Source of the DNA: Argentina anserina
Taxonomy: Eukaryota; Streptophyta; Magnoliopsida; Rosales; Rosaceae
Length of the DNA: 64,000 nucleotides
Assembly: GCF_933775445.1 (NCBI RefSeq)
Contig: NC_065875.1
Location: forward strand, 16,553,555 to 16,617,554
Reading direction: 5' to 3'
The notes under the pieces were generated by a model. That model ran no database searches. It worked only from the letters and a program-made list of their open reading frames with translations, and was not told the DNA's origin. A program made the position numbers and the translations under genes. Below are positions 49,423 through 61,104 of this stretch, piece by piece (position 1 is the first letter of the stretch; the number at the start of each line of letters is the position of its first letter).

Positions 49423-50878
49423 TGTCACAAGCTGCACAAATAGTTGTGACATCGTGACACTTTCTAGAGCTATGCCGAAGAGAGGGTGTCAAGCGGCAAG
49501 TATGCAGGCTGTTTGAAGGGTGATTTGCTGTTAGTGACATGTCCAGGTGGCAGTTTCGTAATTAAGACGAACTTCTAAGTTCGAAGCACTTAGGCTCGGA
49601 ATTTGGGAAAAGTCTGAACACGAAAAATGTATGGGACGTCGAAAAGAGTTGAATGCACTTGACGACATATTTTTATGAGGTTGTATGAATTAATTATGGA
49701 AGTTGCCCCTCCTATGATATTTGATGTTTCCTCGTACCAAGTCTAGTTTTCTCCAATATGCTCTATAGGGGAGAGTACCTGGTGTCTGACTCTCCACCAC
49801 CCTCGGTGCCGGCCTTATGGGGCACTAAGCGAGTCAATCCTAGGGGACCTTGGGGAACCTAGGAGCCGGGCGGATGTCACCAAAGAGTGGCGGCATGCGT
49901 TTCCATGAGTCAGGATGTCTCATGGACAGTATCGGCCGGCAGGCCAATATTGCAGGTCCATGCGGGTGGCGAGGTTCGTACGTGAGCGATCTTTAGGCCA
50001 GCGGCATGGGCGAACTTGTGGGCTGAAGGAAAACATGTCGGAACCCCGTGGTGCGCAATGGCCACAGAGTAAAGCGACGTGGGCATAAGTTAGGGGTTCG
50101 ACCTTGCCCAAAGGAATGAGTTGCCAGCACGCACGGAAGGGCGACACCGTGCTAGAAGGAAGGAAGCCTATAGTGGGTAGATGCGGGCAAGTGGCCTATG
50201 AAAGAGTATGCTGGCAAGACGGATAGGATGTCGGATTATATGGGGGAGGTGAGCCATGGAAGTGAGCCTCGCCCATGAAGTTAACACCCTGGGGCCGAGT
50301 TGCCCATATGATTATCCCCATGGGTGAAGTGTGGACAAATGATGCCTATATGCCGAGTAAACATGGTGATGGATGCTCAGAAGGCAAGTTACGTGTGCAA
50401 GCTTCCAAGGGACGTTCAGATAGAAGGAAGCGAGGACCAACAAGGTCTCGGCCTACTGTCATGCCGCTTGCTACGAGGTGCAAAGGTGCACGCTTGTTAG
50501 TAAGGGTTTGGCACTAACCGGGATGACATGGAAGCATATCGGTTGGGCGAGTGTCATGGGAGTACCATGACACAAGGAAGCGATCGGTAAGCGGAAGGCA
50601 TGGAAGCCTATCGGTTGGGCGAGTGGCATGGGAGTACCATGACACGAGGAAGCGATCGATAAGTCACAAGTTGTGAGACTCATGTGTGAGTAGCTTTCGT
50701 TGGTGAACCTCACAAGGAAGGAATGTAAGAGAGAATGATCGGAATGACACGGGAGGCGCACAAATAAGAAAAGAAAGTTGGCATCATGAATGCATGAAGA
50801 GTTAGGCTGGCCTTGGTTAAAAGTAACCTTGGCGCCGCACAAGTCATATTCCGATGCGTAGTAAATCGGCCCGTGACA
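49423..50878. mobile_element. 1456-bp solo LTR, TGTCAC/GTGACA family
   Basis: The segment starts TGTCACAAGC and ends CGGCCCGTGACA. It is flanked by the perfect 5-base TSD CATAG (49418-49422 and 50879-50883). It is GC-richer than its surroundings, holds short internal duplications (near 50520-50660, around GGAAGC and TCGGTTGGGCGAGTG), and has no retroelement genes. It lies about 215 bases upstream of the start of the small conserved gene. A relative is at 61105-62060. Confidence 0.8.
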
Positions 50879-51239
50879 CATAGCTAGGGTGATGGCAAAG
50901 AGAGACAAGCAAGGTTTGGCTAGGTCGGGTTACTCTCTTTTGTACCATTTGGGGTTTGCTTGATCATATGAGAATCGTGATTGTGATCGATTCTGACTAA
51001 ATTACTGACAATTGTATGTAAAGAACTGTGGATAATCAAAAGATATGAAATTATTTCTTCATTTGTTGTCGTGATTTTGAGATCAAATAATGAATGATCA
51101 TTACAATGGAAAATGATGAAAAGATACTATGAGGAAATTTGCTCATTTGAGAGAAGGGTTGTATCTTTTGAGCAACCCTTCTATACTTCATTTGCCATTG
51201 TAATAGTCATTCGTAATGTATCTTTTCATGATTATAATG

Positions 51240-51749
51240 TAGGGTTGTTAATCGGTTCCGGTTCCTGAAGGAACCGTTGGAACCGAACCGTTTAACAGCA
51301 GTTCGGTTCGGTTCCTAGAAAAAAAATGAAGTTAAACAGTAGAACCGAACCGTTTTTAAAACAATTCGGTTCGGTTCGGTTCCTAGAAAAAAATGTATAG
51401 GAACTGTTTGGAACCGTTTTGGGACCGTAACCGTTTGCAAAAGGGAGAAATTGCTTTAAACTAAAGTACTAGTCATACTCCATTTGGTGGAGGACAGAGA
51501 CTATCCCCTGGTTTGGAATTATCTTGTCTCGAATTATCAATCTTCTCTCATTTCTTGTCACCAAATATAAGTATGTTATGCTCAAACTAACATCATTCTT
51601 GAATTTAAGACAATTTTTTTTTGGAACCGTTAGGAACCAAACCGTTCGGTTCCTATTATGAAAAATACAAGAACCGAACCGTTTAAATAACACGGTTCGG
51701 TTTACAGTTCCACCTATTTTTGGCTATTTTGGAACCGTTTACAGCCCTA
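51240..51749. mobile_element. 510-bp hAT MITE with CCGAACCG repeats
   Basis: The ends TAGGGTTGTTAA and reversed TAGGGCTGTAAA form an inverted repeat. The 8-base TSD TTATAATG is perfect (51232-51239 and 51750-51757). Both halves are packed with GGAACCG/CGGTTC motifs. Its target looks like an older foldback repeat, since TTGAGAGAAGGGTTG...ATCTTTTGAGCA near 51150 recurs inverted near 51785. Confidence 0.8.
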
Positions 51750-51882
51750 TTATAATGGTTATTCATTCTGCTCAAATTTGCTCAAAAGATACCAACCCTT
51801 CTCTCAAATGATTTGCAATTGTAATGGTTATAAACGAAGACACAGTTTTATGTTAATATGATCTACCTCTCAATTTAATATA

Positions 51883-52395
51883 CAGTAAAACTTCTCTAAA
51901 TTAATAGCTTCGGGACCAACGAAATTTATTAATTTAGCGAGATATTAATATATGAATAAATTGATAATTTAGTAATTTATCGATTAATTAATAAATTATT
52001 AATTTATCAAGGTATAATAAATATTTTGTTTCACTTTTTTAAGAAAAAAAGTTGACTTTGTTTATGCACTAAATTGTTTAATTTATCATGTACACTTTAT
52101 TAATATAATATTTTTTCTGGTGTCTTATATTGTTCAAAATATTATATTGTTTGATGATGATTATATGAATAAAATTCTTTAATGAAATCCTCATAAATTT
52201 AAAATTTATTATATAAATTATGGTACTATTAATTTATATATTCGATAGGGTCTATAAAAATTCTCACATTTCTATTATCTTAAAAATTTAACGAATTATT
52301 AATTTAGCACGCTGGCCCCGAGTCAGGACCGGTAAAAATTATTATTTTAGCGAGTTTATTAATTAATCAAGTATTAATTTAATGATATTTTACTA
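51883..52395. mobile_element. Emigrant-like (Tc1/mariner) element, clean copy A
   Basis: The left end CAGTAAAACTTCTCTAAA and the reversed right end TAGTAAAATATCATTAAA are inverted repeats, bounded by TA on each side. The ends resemble those of Emigrant, a pogo-type MITE family (known consensus start CAGTAAAACC). The body is AT-rich with ATTAATTTA repeats. A second, interrupted copy lies at 52455-54527. Confidence 0.7.
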
Positions 52396-52488
52396 TATGT
52401 GATTGAAATGTACTTATTCTTAACTAAACAAATTGTTTGGCTCGAAGTGTAGTATAGTAAAACCACTATAAATGAATAGGGACGGGAC

Positions 52489-52922
52489 CAGGGGCAGACC
52501 TAGGTACATTACTGAGTGGACTCAAGTGCACCCTCTTCTCACGGCTAAAACAAATTCCTAATGCTATGTATATATATATATATATATATACATACACTAA
52601 ATATACATTAATATATAACCTTCTAAACAATTAAACTTGGCTCAATAGAAGGTGTGAAACCCAATCAGCTAATAAGACTAAATACTAAGCATTAATCTCT
52701 CTTATCCGAACCACACGACCTCCAATTTCAATAATAAAGCAGCGCCCAACTACAAAGTCTGCGTTTCACAACGTCATTTCCTTTGGTATCTCGACGGTGC
52801 TCTCTGGCCTCCCTCCACAGTCGAGTGCTTCAGCGAGTTCAGTCCCTCACTCCCACACAACAACAAATTTTTTTTTGGCAAATTCAAGTCCATCCAAAGT
52901 TCCAATCCTGGGTCCGCCACTG
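52489..52922. mobile_element. hAT-type MITE nested in Emigrant-like copy B
   Basis: The ends CAGGGGCAGACCTAGG and reversed CAGTGGCGGACCCAGG form an inverted repeat related to that of the element at 36356-39682. The flanking 8-mers GACGGGAC and GTCAGGAC match at six of eight bases and are probably a decayed TSD. A TA microsatellite lies at about 52567-52591. Confidence 0.65.
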
Positions 52923-53102
52923 GTCAGGACTGAGGAATATTATTTTAACGAGATATTAATATATCGATAAATTAATAATCTATTAATTTATTGATTAATT
53001 AATAACTTATTAATTTATCAAGGTATAATAAATATTTTCTTTCACATTTTCGAAGAAAAAAAGTCTTTACTTTTTGTTCATGCATCACATTGTTGGATTT
53101 AT

Positions 53103-53892
53103 GGGTCATTATGGGCCGGGTTGGGGCTAGCCCTACCCTAAAATTTAGGGCTTAGGATAGAGCCGAGTCGAGGTTTGACTGAGTCAACAAAATTTAGGAC
53201 CGGGCTAAGGCTTCAATTTATAGGCCCTCGGCTAGCCCCCTACAGACCCATTTTCTTTAGTGCTAAAAGGGTTCGTATGGTCGGATTAGCCGTCCAAATA
53301 TAGCTAAATATGGCCAAAACAGGTCGGACATTACATTATGTTTATAAAAAAAACTTTAAATAAATATATTGAAGTTACTTTTTTTCCTCAATATTTAGGT
53401 ATATAATTATACACCTAATATAAAAACTCTTCTTTTAAACTTATAATCTTATTTTACATACATATAAATGATAGATTTAGCTAAGAAAATTATAAATATA
53501 AGCCGAAGTGCATATATTCATATATTCAATGAATTTTCACTCAAAATCAAGGGTTATTTAACAAAATAAATAGAAATAAAACTTATAAAATCAATAAACA
53601 AAAATAAAATAAAATCTATTGTATACTTAATAGAAGAAATATATTGGATAAATATAAAACATATGTTATTATTAGGGCAAAAAAGGGCGGGCTTTTAGGA
53701 CAGGGTTGGGCTTGGCCCTAAAAGGCTCATTAGGGTCGGGCCGTAGGGTAGGGCCAAGCTTTATTTGTACAACCCTTACCTTGCCCTAATAAAAAGAAAG
53801 TTTGGGCCGGCCCTTACATTAGGCAGGCTAGGCCAGGCTTGGCCCTTTAGGGTCGAACGAGCCGGGGCCTTAGGGCTGGATGATGAGACATA
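53103..53892. mobile_element. 790-bp element with 11-bp TSD, nested in copy B
   Basis: The perfect direct repeat GTTGGATTTAT lies at 53092-53102 and 53893-53903, and the enclosed block is absent from Emigrant-like copy A. Both ends are rich in GGGCC/GGCCC motifs such as GGGCTTGGCCCTA, but no simple terminal inverted repeat is visible. A Mutator-like or other non-autonomous element is possible; the superfamily is not settled. Confidence 0.6.
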
Positions 53893-54040
53893 GTTGGATT
53901 TATCACGGATATAAGTTGTTCAAATTATTATATTGTCCGATGTATTATATTATTTTATTTGATGACAATTATATCAAAAAAAATCTTCAATGAAACTCTC
54001 ATAAATGTAAAAATAATATACAAATTATGTCATTATTAAT

Positions 54041-54342
54041 TGAGTAAATTCCTCCTATAATACTTGATGTTTGGCTACTTAGACAATTAGGTACCTGATG
54101 TATGAAAACAGACAATTTGGTACCTAAAGTTCTCAAATTTAGGCCATTTTGGTATTTATGTCAATTTTGACCATATTGTCAGGGTTATTTCCGTCATCAT
54201 ATCTCTACTTTACTTCATTTTTTTCATAATACCTCCAAATTTTCTCTAAATTATCACTCAGTACCAAATTGTCCGTTTTCATACATCAGGTACCAAATTG
54301 TCCAAGTAGCCATACATTAGGTACCATAGGAGGAATTAACCC
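54041..54342. mobile_element. 302-bp foldback MITE nested in copy B
   Basis: Arms of about 95 bases are inverted copies: the left starts TGAGTAAATTCCTCC and the right, reversed, starts GGGTTAATTCCTCC, each with TTGGTACC and GACAATTTGG motifs. The 8-base TSD TTATTAAT is perfect (54033-54040 and 54343-54350). It is non-coding and of hAT or Mutator type by TSD length. Confidence 0.75.
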
Positions 54343-54589
54343 TTATTAATTTATATATTCGATGGGGTCTCAAATTTCTATTATCTTACAAATTTAGCTA
54401 AATATTATTTTAAAAATTTAGCGAATTATTAATTTACCACGTTATTCCCGAATCGGGACAAGAAAAAATATTATTTTAGATTTTAACGAGATTATTAATT
54501 AATCAGATATTAATATAATTATATGTACGTATTATGTTATGTTAAGCATATTTTGGAACATGATAAAGTAGAAAGTTTGTAGTGGCTAA

Positions 54590-55475
54590 GAGCATCTCCA
54601 GTAAAAGGGTCAAATTTTTTTGCCAGAATTCAAATTTGACAGCTTATGTGGCAATCTTGAAATCTAACCTAGTAAAACCAAGCTTACTCCAACCAAACCG
54701 TCAAAACTATGTTAAAATTGTGTGTTTTTTTACATACAGATGAAAGAACTCAGACGAGCTCAACCACTGTCCCACCCGTCCTCCCTATCTCCACCACCGT
54801 CGCCGCCTCTGGTTTTGTCGAGTCCTAATCCCAGCCTCTGATCGCCACGCTAGCCTTCTGCACCTTCATCAACCACATCATCGACACTGTCTGCAACGGC
54901 CTCTCCCAACGCCGCCCCATGGCCGAGCTCGCCAACCGCTCCGCCTTCGCCAAACTTGAATCCTTCTCTGACGCCACCGTCCGTGTCCACAAGAACTACT
55001 CCTACTTTTGCATCAACTACCTAGCCGTCGTCCCCTCCATCGTCGCCATCTCCCTCTTCACCCACCCCTTCTCCCTCGGCTTCCTCGCCGCCTGGCTCTT
55101 TCTCGCCGCCTGGCTCTTCCTCTACCTCTAGATTGAATATCTAGGTAATGATGCGGGAGGTTCTGGGTATCTGATCATCTAGTTGTATCTGGGTATGTGG
55201 GAGGTTCTGGATATCTCTAATTGGTTTATGTTGGAGAAAGAGTGATTGAAAGAAGAAAAAGATGAGGAGAGATCGAAGGAAGAAAGAGAAGGGAGGAGAA
55301 GCAAGAAACAATAAAAAAATAAATGACATCTTATTCCGGCATTGTCAAATTTGACAGCCCAAATCGGAGGGTCAATTACACGTCAAAAATGACATCTGGG
55401 TTGGAGTGATGTGAGGAGTCTTTTATTGTCGTTGGAGCTCTCCACGTGGAAATGACCATTCCGCTGGAGATGCTT
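54590..55475 (+). mobile_element. Harbinger-type element carrying a PRA1 gene fragment
   Basis: The left end GAGCATCTCCAGTA and the reversed right end AAGCATCTCCAGCG form a short inverted repeat. The 3-base TSD is TAA (54587-54589 and 55476-55478), as in PIF/Harbinger or Tourist-like elements. There is no transposase. The interior (about 54770-55131) is GC-rich, unlike its surroundings, and is derived from a host gene. Confidence 0.7.
54840..55131 (+). pseudogene. PRA1 (prenylated Rab acceptor) fragment captured by a transposon
   Basis: PRA1 proteins are small four-helix membrane proteins of the endomembrane system that bind Rab GTPases. Here the frame runs through FINHIIDTVCNGLSQRRP, then MAELANRSAFAKLESFSDAT, then VRVHKNYSYFCINYLAVV, then a hydrophobic stretch ending AAWLFLYL and a stop. 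These are the N-terminal and first hydrophobic parts of PRA1. A repeat of LAAWLF marks a small duplication. The second hydrophobic pair is missing, and the upstream frame is blocked by a stop near 54826. An open frame from the ATG at 54919 could make about 70 residues. I read it as a captured, truncated copy; function is doubtful. Confidence 0.7.
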
Positions 55476-55478
55476 TAA

Positions 55479-56180
55479 GGGACGTTGTTTACAACTGTTG
55501 ACGGTGATGGCGGCGGCGAAATGCTACGACGGCATGCCACTGTTTGTTAGGTTTGGCCATTACCCAAGTTGGGCTGGGTCTACAAATTGGGTTTCAGATG
55601 CGCTGCTCTAGGCTAGGCTTTGCAAATGAATTTCTGAGCATGCGGAATATATTTCGGCAATCTCAAGAAGCTTTTGGAGGACAACCAGCTTTGTAGACTT
55701 CAATCTTCAACAATCAGAAACCAAATTGAATAATGGAATCTGCTGGGGTCATCAGTCAAAGTCTCGAAATGCATGCATGAACAAAGTAACAGACCACAGA
55801 ACAATAGAACTTACTTTCGCTCTCAATCCCTATTGACCTTGACATCTCGGAGATCCCAATTCTGCACAAGTTTAACTAGTTTAATCGCTAAAAAACCAAA
55901 CCACGTAAACCCAAGTTCTCACGGGTGCAGGAACATCACAAGTTTGGTTAGGATATGATGAAGTGCAAAGCCCACGGGGGTCATCTCCGTTGCGCTCAAG
56001 TTTATCAAATTTAATAGGATGAACAATTCAAAGAGGAAACAAATAGCCCTCACATGAATGGAAGAAGAATAAGTGGAGTCTGAAACATCATCTTCAACCT
56101 CATCAAGTTTGATCTAACACATGTGGGTATGCTGGCTGGTGATCAATTATGGAGGCATTTCACACACACATATATATATA
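55479..56180. other. Intergenic stretch, no gene recognised
   Basis: A short GC-rich piece near 55500-55560 could begin a tiny frame, but stops follow. Nothing else is recognised. Confidence 0.3.
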
Positions 56181-56184
56181 TAGT

Positions 56185-56552
56185 CCATATCAAGAGTGAA
56201 GCTTCATTATGAAATTACAGAGTGAAATTCCAATTTTAGCACACTTTTTGGTTATTTGTTTTCACCATAAGCGATTCAATATTTATGTATGCTATTCAAG
56301 ATCATCTATACAAAATTTCATCTAATTCGGACATTGTTAAGGTATTGAAATTAGATTAAATCAATCAATGAATTAAAACTGTTCAACGTGAACCGTTCGT
56401 GTAAATCTCAATTTTGAAAGCTCAAACCATTATCAAATTGGATGAAATTTTGTAGAGATTATCTTGAATATCATACCTAAATATTGAATCACTTATGGTG
56501 AAAACATTTGACCGAAAAGTGTGTCAAAATTGAAACTTCACTATATATAGAG
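56185..56552. mobile_element. Foldback MITE with arms of about 140 bases
   Basis: The left arm (about 56221-56340) and right arm (about 56410-56545) are inverted copies, with shared blocks such as TTTTCACCATAAG[C/T]GATTC and ACAAAATTTCATC. TA-rich runs lie at both ends (about 56172-56184 and 56559-56583), so the TSD cannot be read. The left arm carries a small extra duplication. Confidence 0.6.
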
Positions 56553-56587
<35 letters not shown>

Positions 56588-57349
56588 GCTAGTAACAATC
56601 ATACTTATGCCAGACCAAGCCGTCGTAAATAAACGTGGATGAGCAATTGCACTTAACAAAAGATTTTGGGGGTTCATTGTTCCTGAGACTTGTATGGAAA
56701 GCTCAAGGTTTACCCTACTAACAGTGGAATATGATCTGATTGTCGAGAAAGGCAAAAATATATGTGCATCAAGCCGTAGTGGTTTTGGAAGATGAGTGGT
56801 AATGGCAAAAAGAGAAATCGCTATGGAATCCTAGGTGAAACATTAGAATAGAGCAATGTCGATCAGACACCACTAGATCAATGTTGTGAGAATATAAGCA
56901 TAAAAGTCAGATCTGAGAGCATCTGTACCCATAAAATGATTGTGCTAAAGCAAAACGTGGTCACATAAGCAAATTTTTCTCAAGCAAATCGATTTTTTCA
57001 CACACTCATTCACAATTTGCTTAAGCAATTCAATTTTTTTTTGTGAAATGATTAAATTTTCTTACCGGATATATTTAGAACCAATAATAATATGCCACGT
57101 GTCGTTGTTGACTCGATATTATCCAAAATTTCCGATAAGATTTTTGACTAATAGAGAATTGATAGGTGTCACTGCCACGTGTCATTGTCGGCAAAATAAT
57201 TAGACCAGATTTCTGGTAAGATTTTCGACCAATTTACTATAAAACGTCTAATATCACTCATTATATACTCACACCATTATGAAAAATCCGAGCATATAAC
57301 TCATCATTCAATCTAAACACTTAGCAACATTTCCTTATTCATCACTCTG

Positions 57350-58686
57350 ATGAATCCTTTCAGCTTCCACAATTTTTTCAGGCGGAGACAACGTCAACAA
57401 GAAGAGGATGACGATATGGAGCAATCATTCGTCAATCAGGTGGTCATGGCGGAAGCACAACACGATGATGAATCAACACGACCAAGCGGTTCACGTCGCG
57501 GTAAAAATCTGAATAAACCACGTCAGAGGTTATCTAGGGGACGCAATCTCATGGAAGATTACTTCATCGAATGTCCAATCTTCGCCACTCAAGACTTTCG
57601 CAGGAGGTACAGGATGAAAAGAGACTGATTCAACATTATCATGACAGACCTCTATAACCACGACCTGTCTTGGCATCAAAGAGAAGACGCCACTGGTTTT
57701 CTAGGGCTACTTCCCCAACAAAAGATGACCGGCGATCTACGAATGCTAGCGTATGGGAGATCAGTGTACTGAAATCACAAGGATGGGAGAATCAATTACC
57801 TTGGAATGCATGAAGGAGTTTTGCAGCCAAGTGGTTCACCTCAATGGTCCAAGATACCTTTGCAGTCCAACACCGGCAGACCTCACGCGACTACTAGCTA
57901 AAGGCGAACGCCAAGGTTTTCCAGGTATGATTGGAAGCATTGACTGCATGCACTGGGAGTGGAAGAACTGCCCAACCGCCTATCAAGGGGCATATTCAGG
58001 GCAAAATGGTTGCCCAACGGTTATCCTAGAGGCGGTGGCCTCGTATGATACGTGGATAAGACACAGTTTTTTTGGGTGTCCTGGAGCTAAAAATGACATT
58101 AATGTGCTCCATTTATCGAATGTGTTCTCAGAGATCCTTGCCGAAAGAGGGCCAACTGTCATCTACTAAGTCTACAGACAGAGTTACACCACATCTTATT
58201 ATCTGGCTGACGGAATTTATTTTCAAGATACTCTACATTTGTCAAAATAATTTCCAATCCCCAGATGCCGCAAGATAAGCTCTTCGCAAAGAAACAAGAA
58301 ACATACTGGAAAGATGTAGAGAGGGTCTCTGGCATCTTGCAATCTCGATGGACAATTATACGTCATAGTTGAACATTACACCACAAATCGGTAATGATTG
58401 TTGAGGATTAGCTTGCATTATATTGCATAACATGATTGTTGAGAAAGAGTACGTGGAGGATAAGGAAAAAGAAGAAGATTTACAAAACCCATCGAGGGCT
58501 TTCCGGGTTTATGATAGGCCGGTAAATGCACAAGGGAATCGAGTTCTTTTTGAGCCAATCAGTAGAGATGGAGCGAATATACAACGGTTTCACGACCGTG
58601 TTGCCGATATCGAATCCGCTTACATCCATAGAGAGCTCCAGAGAGACTTGGTGAAACACGTACATTTGGAGGGTGGAAACCGGTGA
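57350..58686 (+). pseudogene. Harbinger transposase (plant HARBI1-like), broken
   Basis: Pieces of a plant transposon protein (Plant_tran / HARBI1-like DDE nuclease) run in order. There is a charged N-terminus; then GSIDCMHWEWKNCP with the first catalytic Asp; GAKNDINVLHLSNVF with the second; YYLADGIYF with the third (about 58200); a KDVER-type stretch; and a C-terminal HNMIVE region. The pieces lie in all three plus frames, with an in-frame stop at 57626-57628, a frameshift near 57750, another near 58170 and stops around 58390. The enzyme cannot be made, although the catalytic residues themselves are conserved. Confidence 0.8.
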
Positions 58687-58983
58687 AATACTCTAAATAT
58701 GTTTTATTGTGTGTTTTCATTATGCTTGTGTTTAATTATTAAGCTTGTGTTTAATTGAAGTATGTATTTTAATTTAATGTGTATTTCAATTTCAACTTAA
58801 TAAATAAATTATATTTTTATTTTTCGAAAATTTAAATTACAAAAAATGACGAGCCAAGCCCAGATTTATTTTTAGTACAATACTATTACTACTATGGAAA
58901 TAGCACGCGACTTGAGTGATAATAATTTGAATATGTTTCATCGGTAGGTTGATCTTGACTAGCTTCTCCTTCATTAAGGATTG

Positions 58984-60147
58984 CTAGTTTTCTCTTGGTA
59001 AAATACCTTTCGATATTGGGGTCATAGCCTCCAAATCCATTGTCATGATCCTTGTGTCATTCTTTTGTTTCTTCAATCGTAACTCTTCTTTTGCCCTTGC
59101 TTCTTTCCGCTTTTGAATGTCTATGTACTCCGCATAATAATGAAGCTCACTTTCATTATGGGCTAGCCTCTTGCTATGCCATGATGCTTGGTCACTTACA
59201 ATGGTATGCAAAACCTCAAATCGTTGCTCAATATGAGTCTTACCCTGTTTCTTTTGGCGCCTAACTTCCTTTACCGCCTTGGTTCCCATTGGTCTAAGCG
59301 GACTCGATGGAGCTGCCATGTTGCTTTGAGGTGTCTCATTCACTTGGTCGTCATCCAAATTGATGCTTGGAGATGATTCGGTTGCGGAAGGAGTACCATG
59401 GTAACTACTTGCATATAGAGATGGAGTAGTAGGTAGCACCGCAACGAAAGATAGATGATCTTTAACAACTATCCAACATTCAAAGTGTGTAAACTTTTTA
59501 TTCTTGGCATTATAGTAACATGATTGAGTTTGTTGTTCCTGATGTAAAAAAAATTATATTAGGTACATATTTAATTACATAATTTAAATAAATTGGATAA
59601 AACAAATAATGTAAACAAATTAGATATATTAAAACCAATAATATAAACAAATTAGATATAAAATAAATAATATAAACAACGCTACATATTTAAACAAATT
59701 AGATAAAATAAATAATGTAAACAAATAGATATATTAAAATAAATAATGTAAACAATGCTACATATTTAAACAAATTAGATATAAATTACATAATTTAATT
59801 CATATAATCAAATAAAAATTATAATATATGATAACATAATGTAAACTTACTTCGTCCATTAGCGAAATACTGCTAGCTATACGTTGCCGTGACGCCACCA
59901 AACATTCGTCCCATTTTTGCAAGAGTAGCTTGAACTTGTTGTAGTGAGAAGCGAGCGCAATTCGGGTCCTCGGCTCATTCGGAGATTTCTCGCCCGGTGC
60001 TAGCACCCAATTTTGCATATAATAGGCATGAATTGTCTCCCACAATTTGTCCCTCTTTTGTTTGTTACCGTCATATTCATCAATGCTATGACAGACAAAA
60101 GAGATGCACATTTGTAACTCTTCGGAAGGAAGCCAATTGGTGCCCAT
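58984..60147 (-). CDS. Harbinger ORF1-type Myb-like/NAM-associated protein
   Basis: Two exons, 59851-60147 and 58984-59538, join in phase 0 (GAA/GTAAGT ... CATCAG/GAA) to give 283 open residues. The N-terminal part (WLPSEELQMCISFVCHSIDE, then KLWETIHAYY) is a Myb/SANT-like trihelix fold. FTHFECWIVVKDH is the usual linker. The C-terminal part (residues about 200-280) is a charged helix with KRKEARAKEELRLKKQK, as in NAM-associated proteins. In Harbinger elements this partner binds DNA and helps the transposase enter the nucleus. It is undamaged while the transposase next to it is broken. It may be expressed or only recently lost its partner. Confidence 0.7.
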
Positions 60148-60741
60148 TATTTTGGAAAAAAATGCTAAACGAAATGAGAGAGGAGATGGAGGAAGATGTG
60201 AATTTTGTTCTGCACAAATTGGTGTGAGTTGATCAAATATTGAAGTAGTATTTATAGGCAAATTTTGACAGAGTTTTGAAATTTTTGGGATTTGTTTATT
60301 ATTTTTTGAGTTTATATCTGTTCTGATCAAATAGTAACTGTTGCCTATTAATTCTGACCGTTTGATTGAAATTTCTGATTCAAAATGGAAGGCCCAGATC
60401 TATTAAACCATTGGCCCATTCGGTAAGCCACGTGTCAGCCATTCATTGGCTCGTTAATTTTTTTTTATCTTTTACTAGCACATACAATGCACGCGCCTTA
60501 CATGAAAATAAAATTAAAATGCGCTTGAAGTCACCCACGTGTTGTGGGCTCCGCCAGACGGTTGAGCATCGCCGAAGCAAACTTTGCTCGAGCGAAAGGG
60601 CGAGCAAACCATCCCAGTTGACTAGGCGAGCAACTCTCGTCCGATGCGAGATCAGAAATGGGTTTGCTCGAGCAAACCTCCCGGTCCCAGTTGGTGCTCG
60701 AGCACCACCTCCTCCTTTACTTGCCGGTGCGGGTGCTCTTA

Positions 60742-61104
60742 TGCGCATCTCTAAAAATTTACAGACTTCCAAATGATATGATTATTTTAGGATAAAATGA
60801 GAAATTGAAACATTTGACTTGAACAGAAACTGTGATGGTTGTAATAAACCAATTTATCGACGTAAGGAGTAGTTATCCGACCATCCTTTCATAACTTAAT
60901 TGGTGTTATAGTGTTCTGCATTTGGGCCACACTTTCTGTGGCTGCATGGCCCAGTCCTGATAATTTGGGGGCTAGGCGAAATGAAAAAAATGGGGTCTCC
61001 CTATAAAAAAATGTAGCTACAAAATTTTTTCTTAATGATTGAAATAAGCTGCAAAACATAATAGTTCATTGAGGTTATAGTTACTATACTCAGTACTTCC
61101 TAAA
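60742..61104. other. Intergenic stretch, nothing recognised
   Basis: Ordinary AT-rich sequence between the Harbinger element and the solo LTR. Confidence 0.4.

Larger units (their letters stand above)
52455..54527. mobile_element. Emigrant-like element, copy B, interrupted three times
   Basis: This is colinear with copy A: a TAGTAAAACCACTATAAA start, then the shared blocks GAGATATTAATATAT, AAGGTATAATAAATATTTT, ATTGTT and TTATATATTCGATGGGGTCT, to a decayed right end near 54527. It is split by a hAT MITE (52489-52922), a 790-base element (53103-53892) and a foldback MITE (54041-54342). None of these three is in copy A. Confidence 0.7.
56917..60738 (+). mobile_element. PIF/Harbinger element with two convergent genes
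   Basis: The left end GAGCATCTGTACCCAT and the reversed right end GAGCACCCGCACCGGC are loosely inverted. The right flank is TTA and the left flank TGA, probably a decayed TTA TSD. The plus-strand transposase remnant (57350-58686) and the minus-strand Myb-like ORF (58984-60147) converge, the standard two-gene layout of plant Harbinger elements. Confidence 0.7.
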
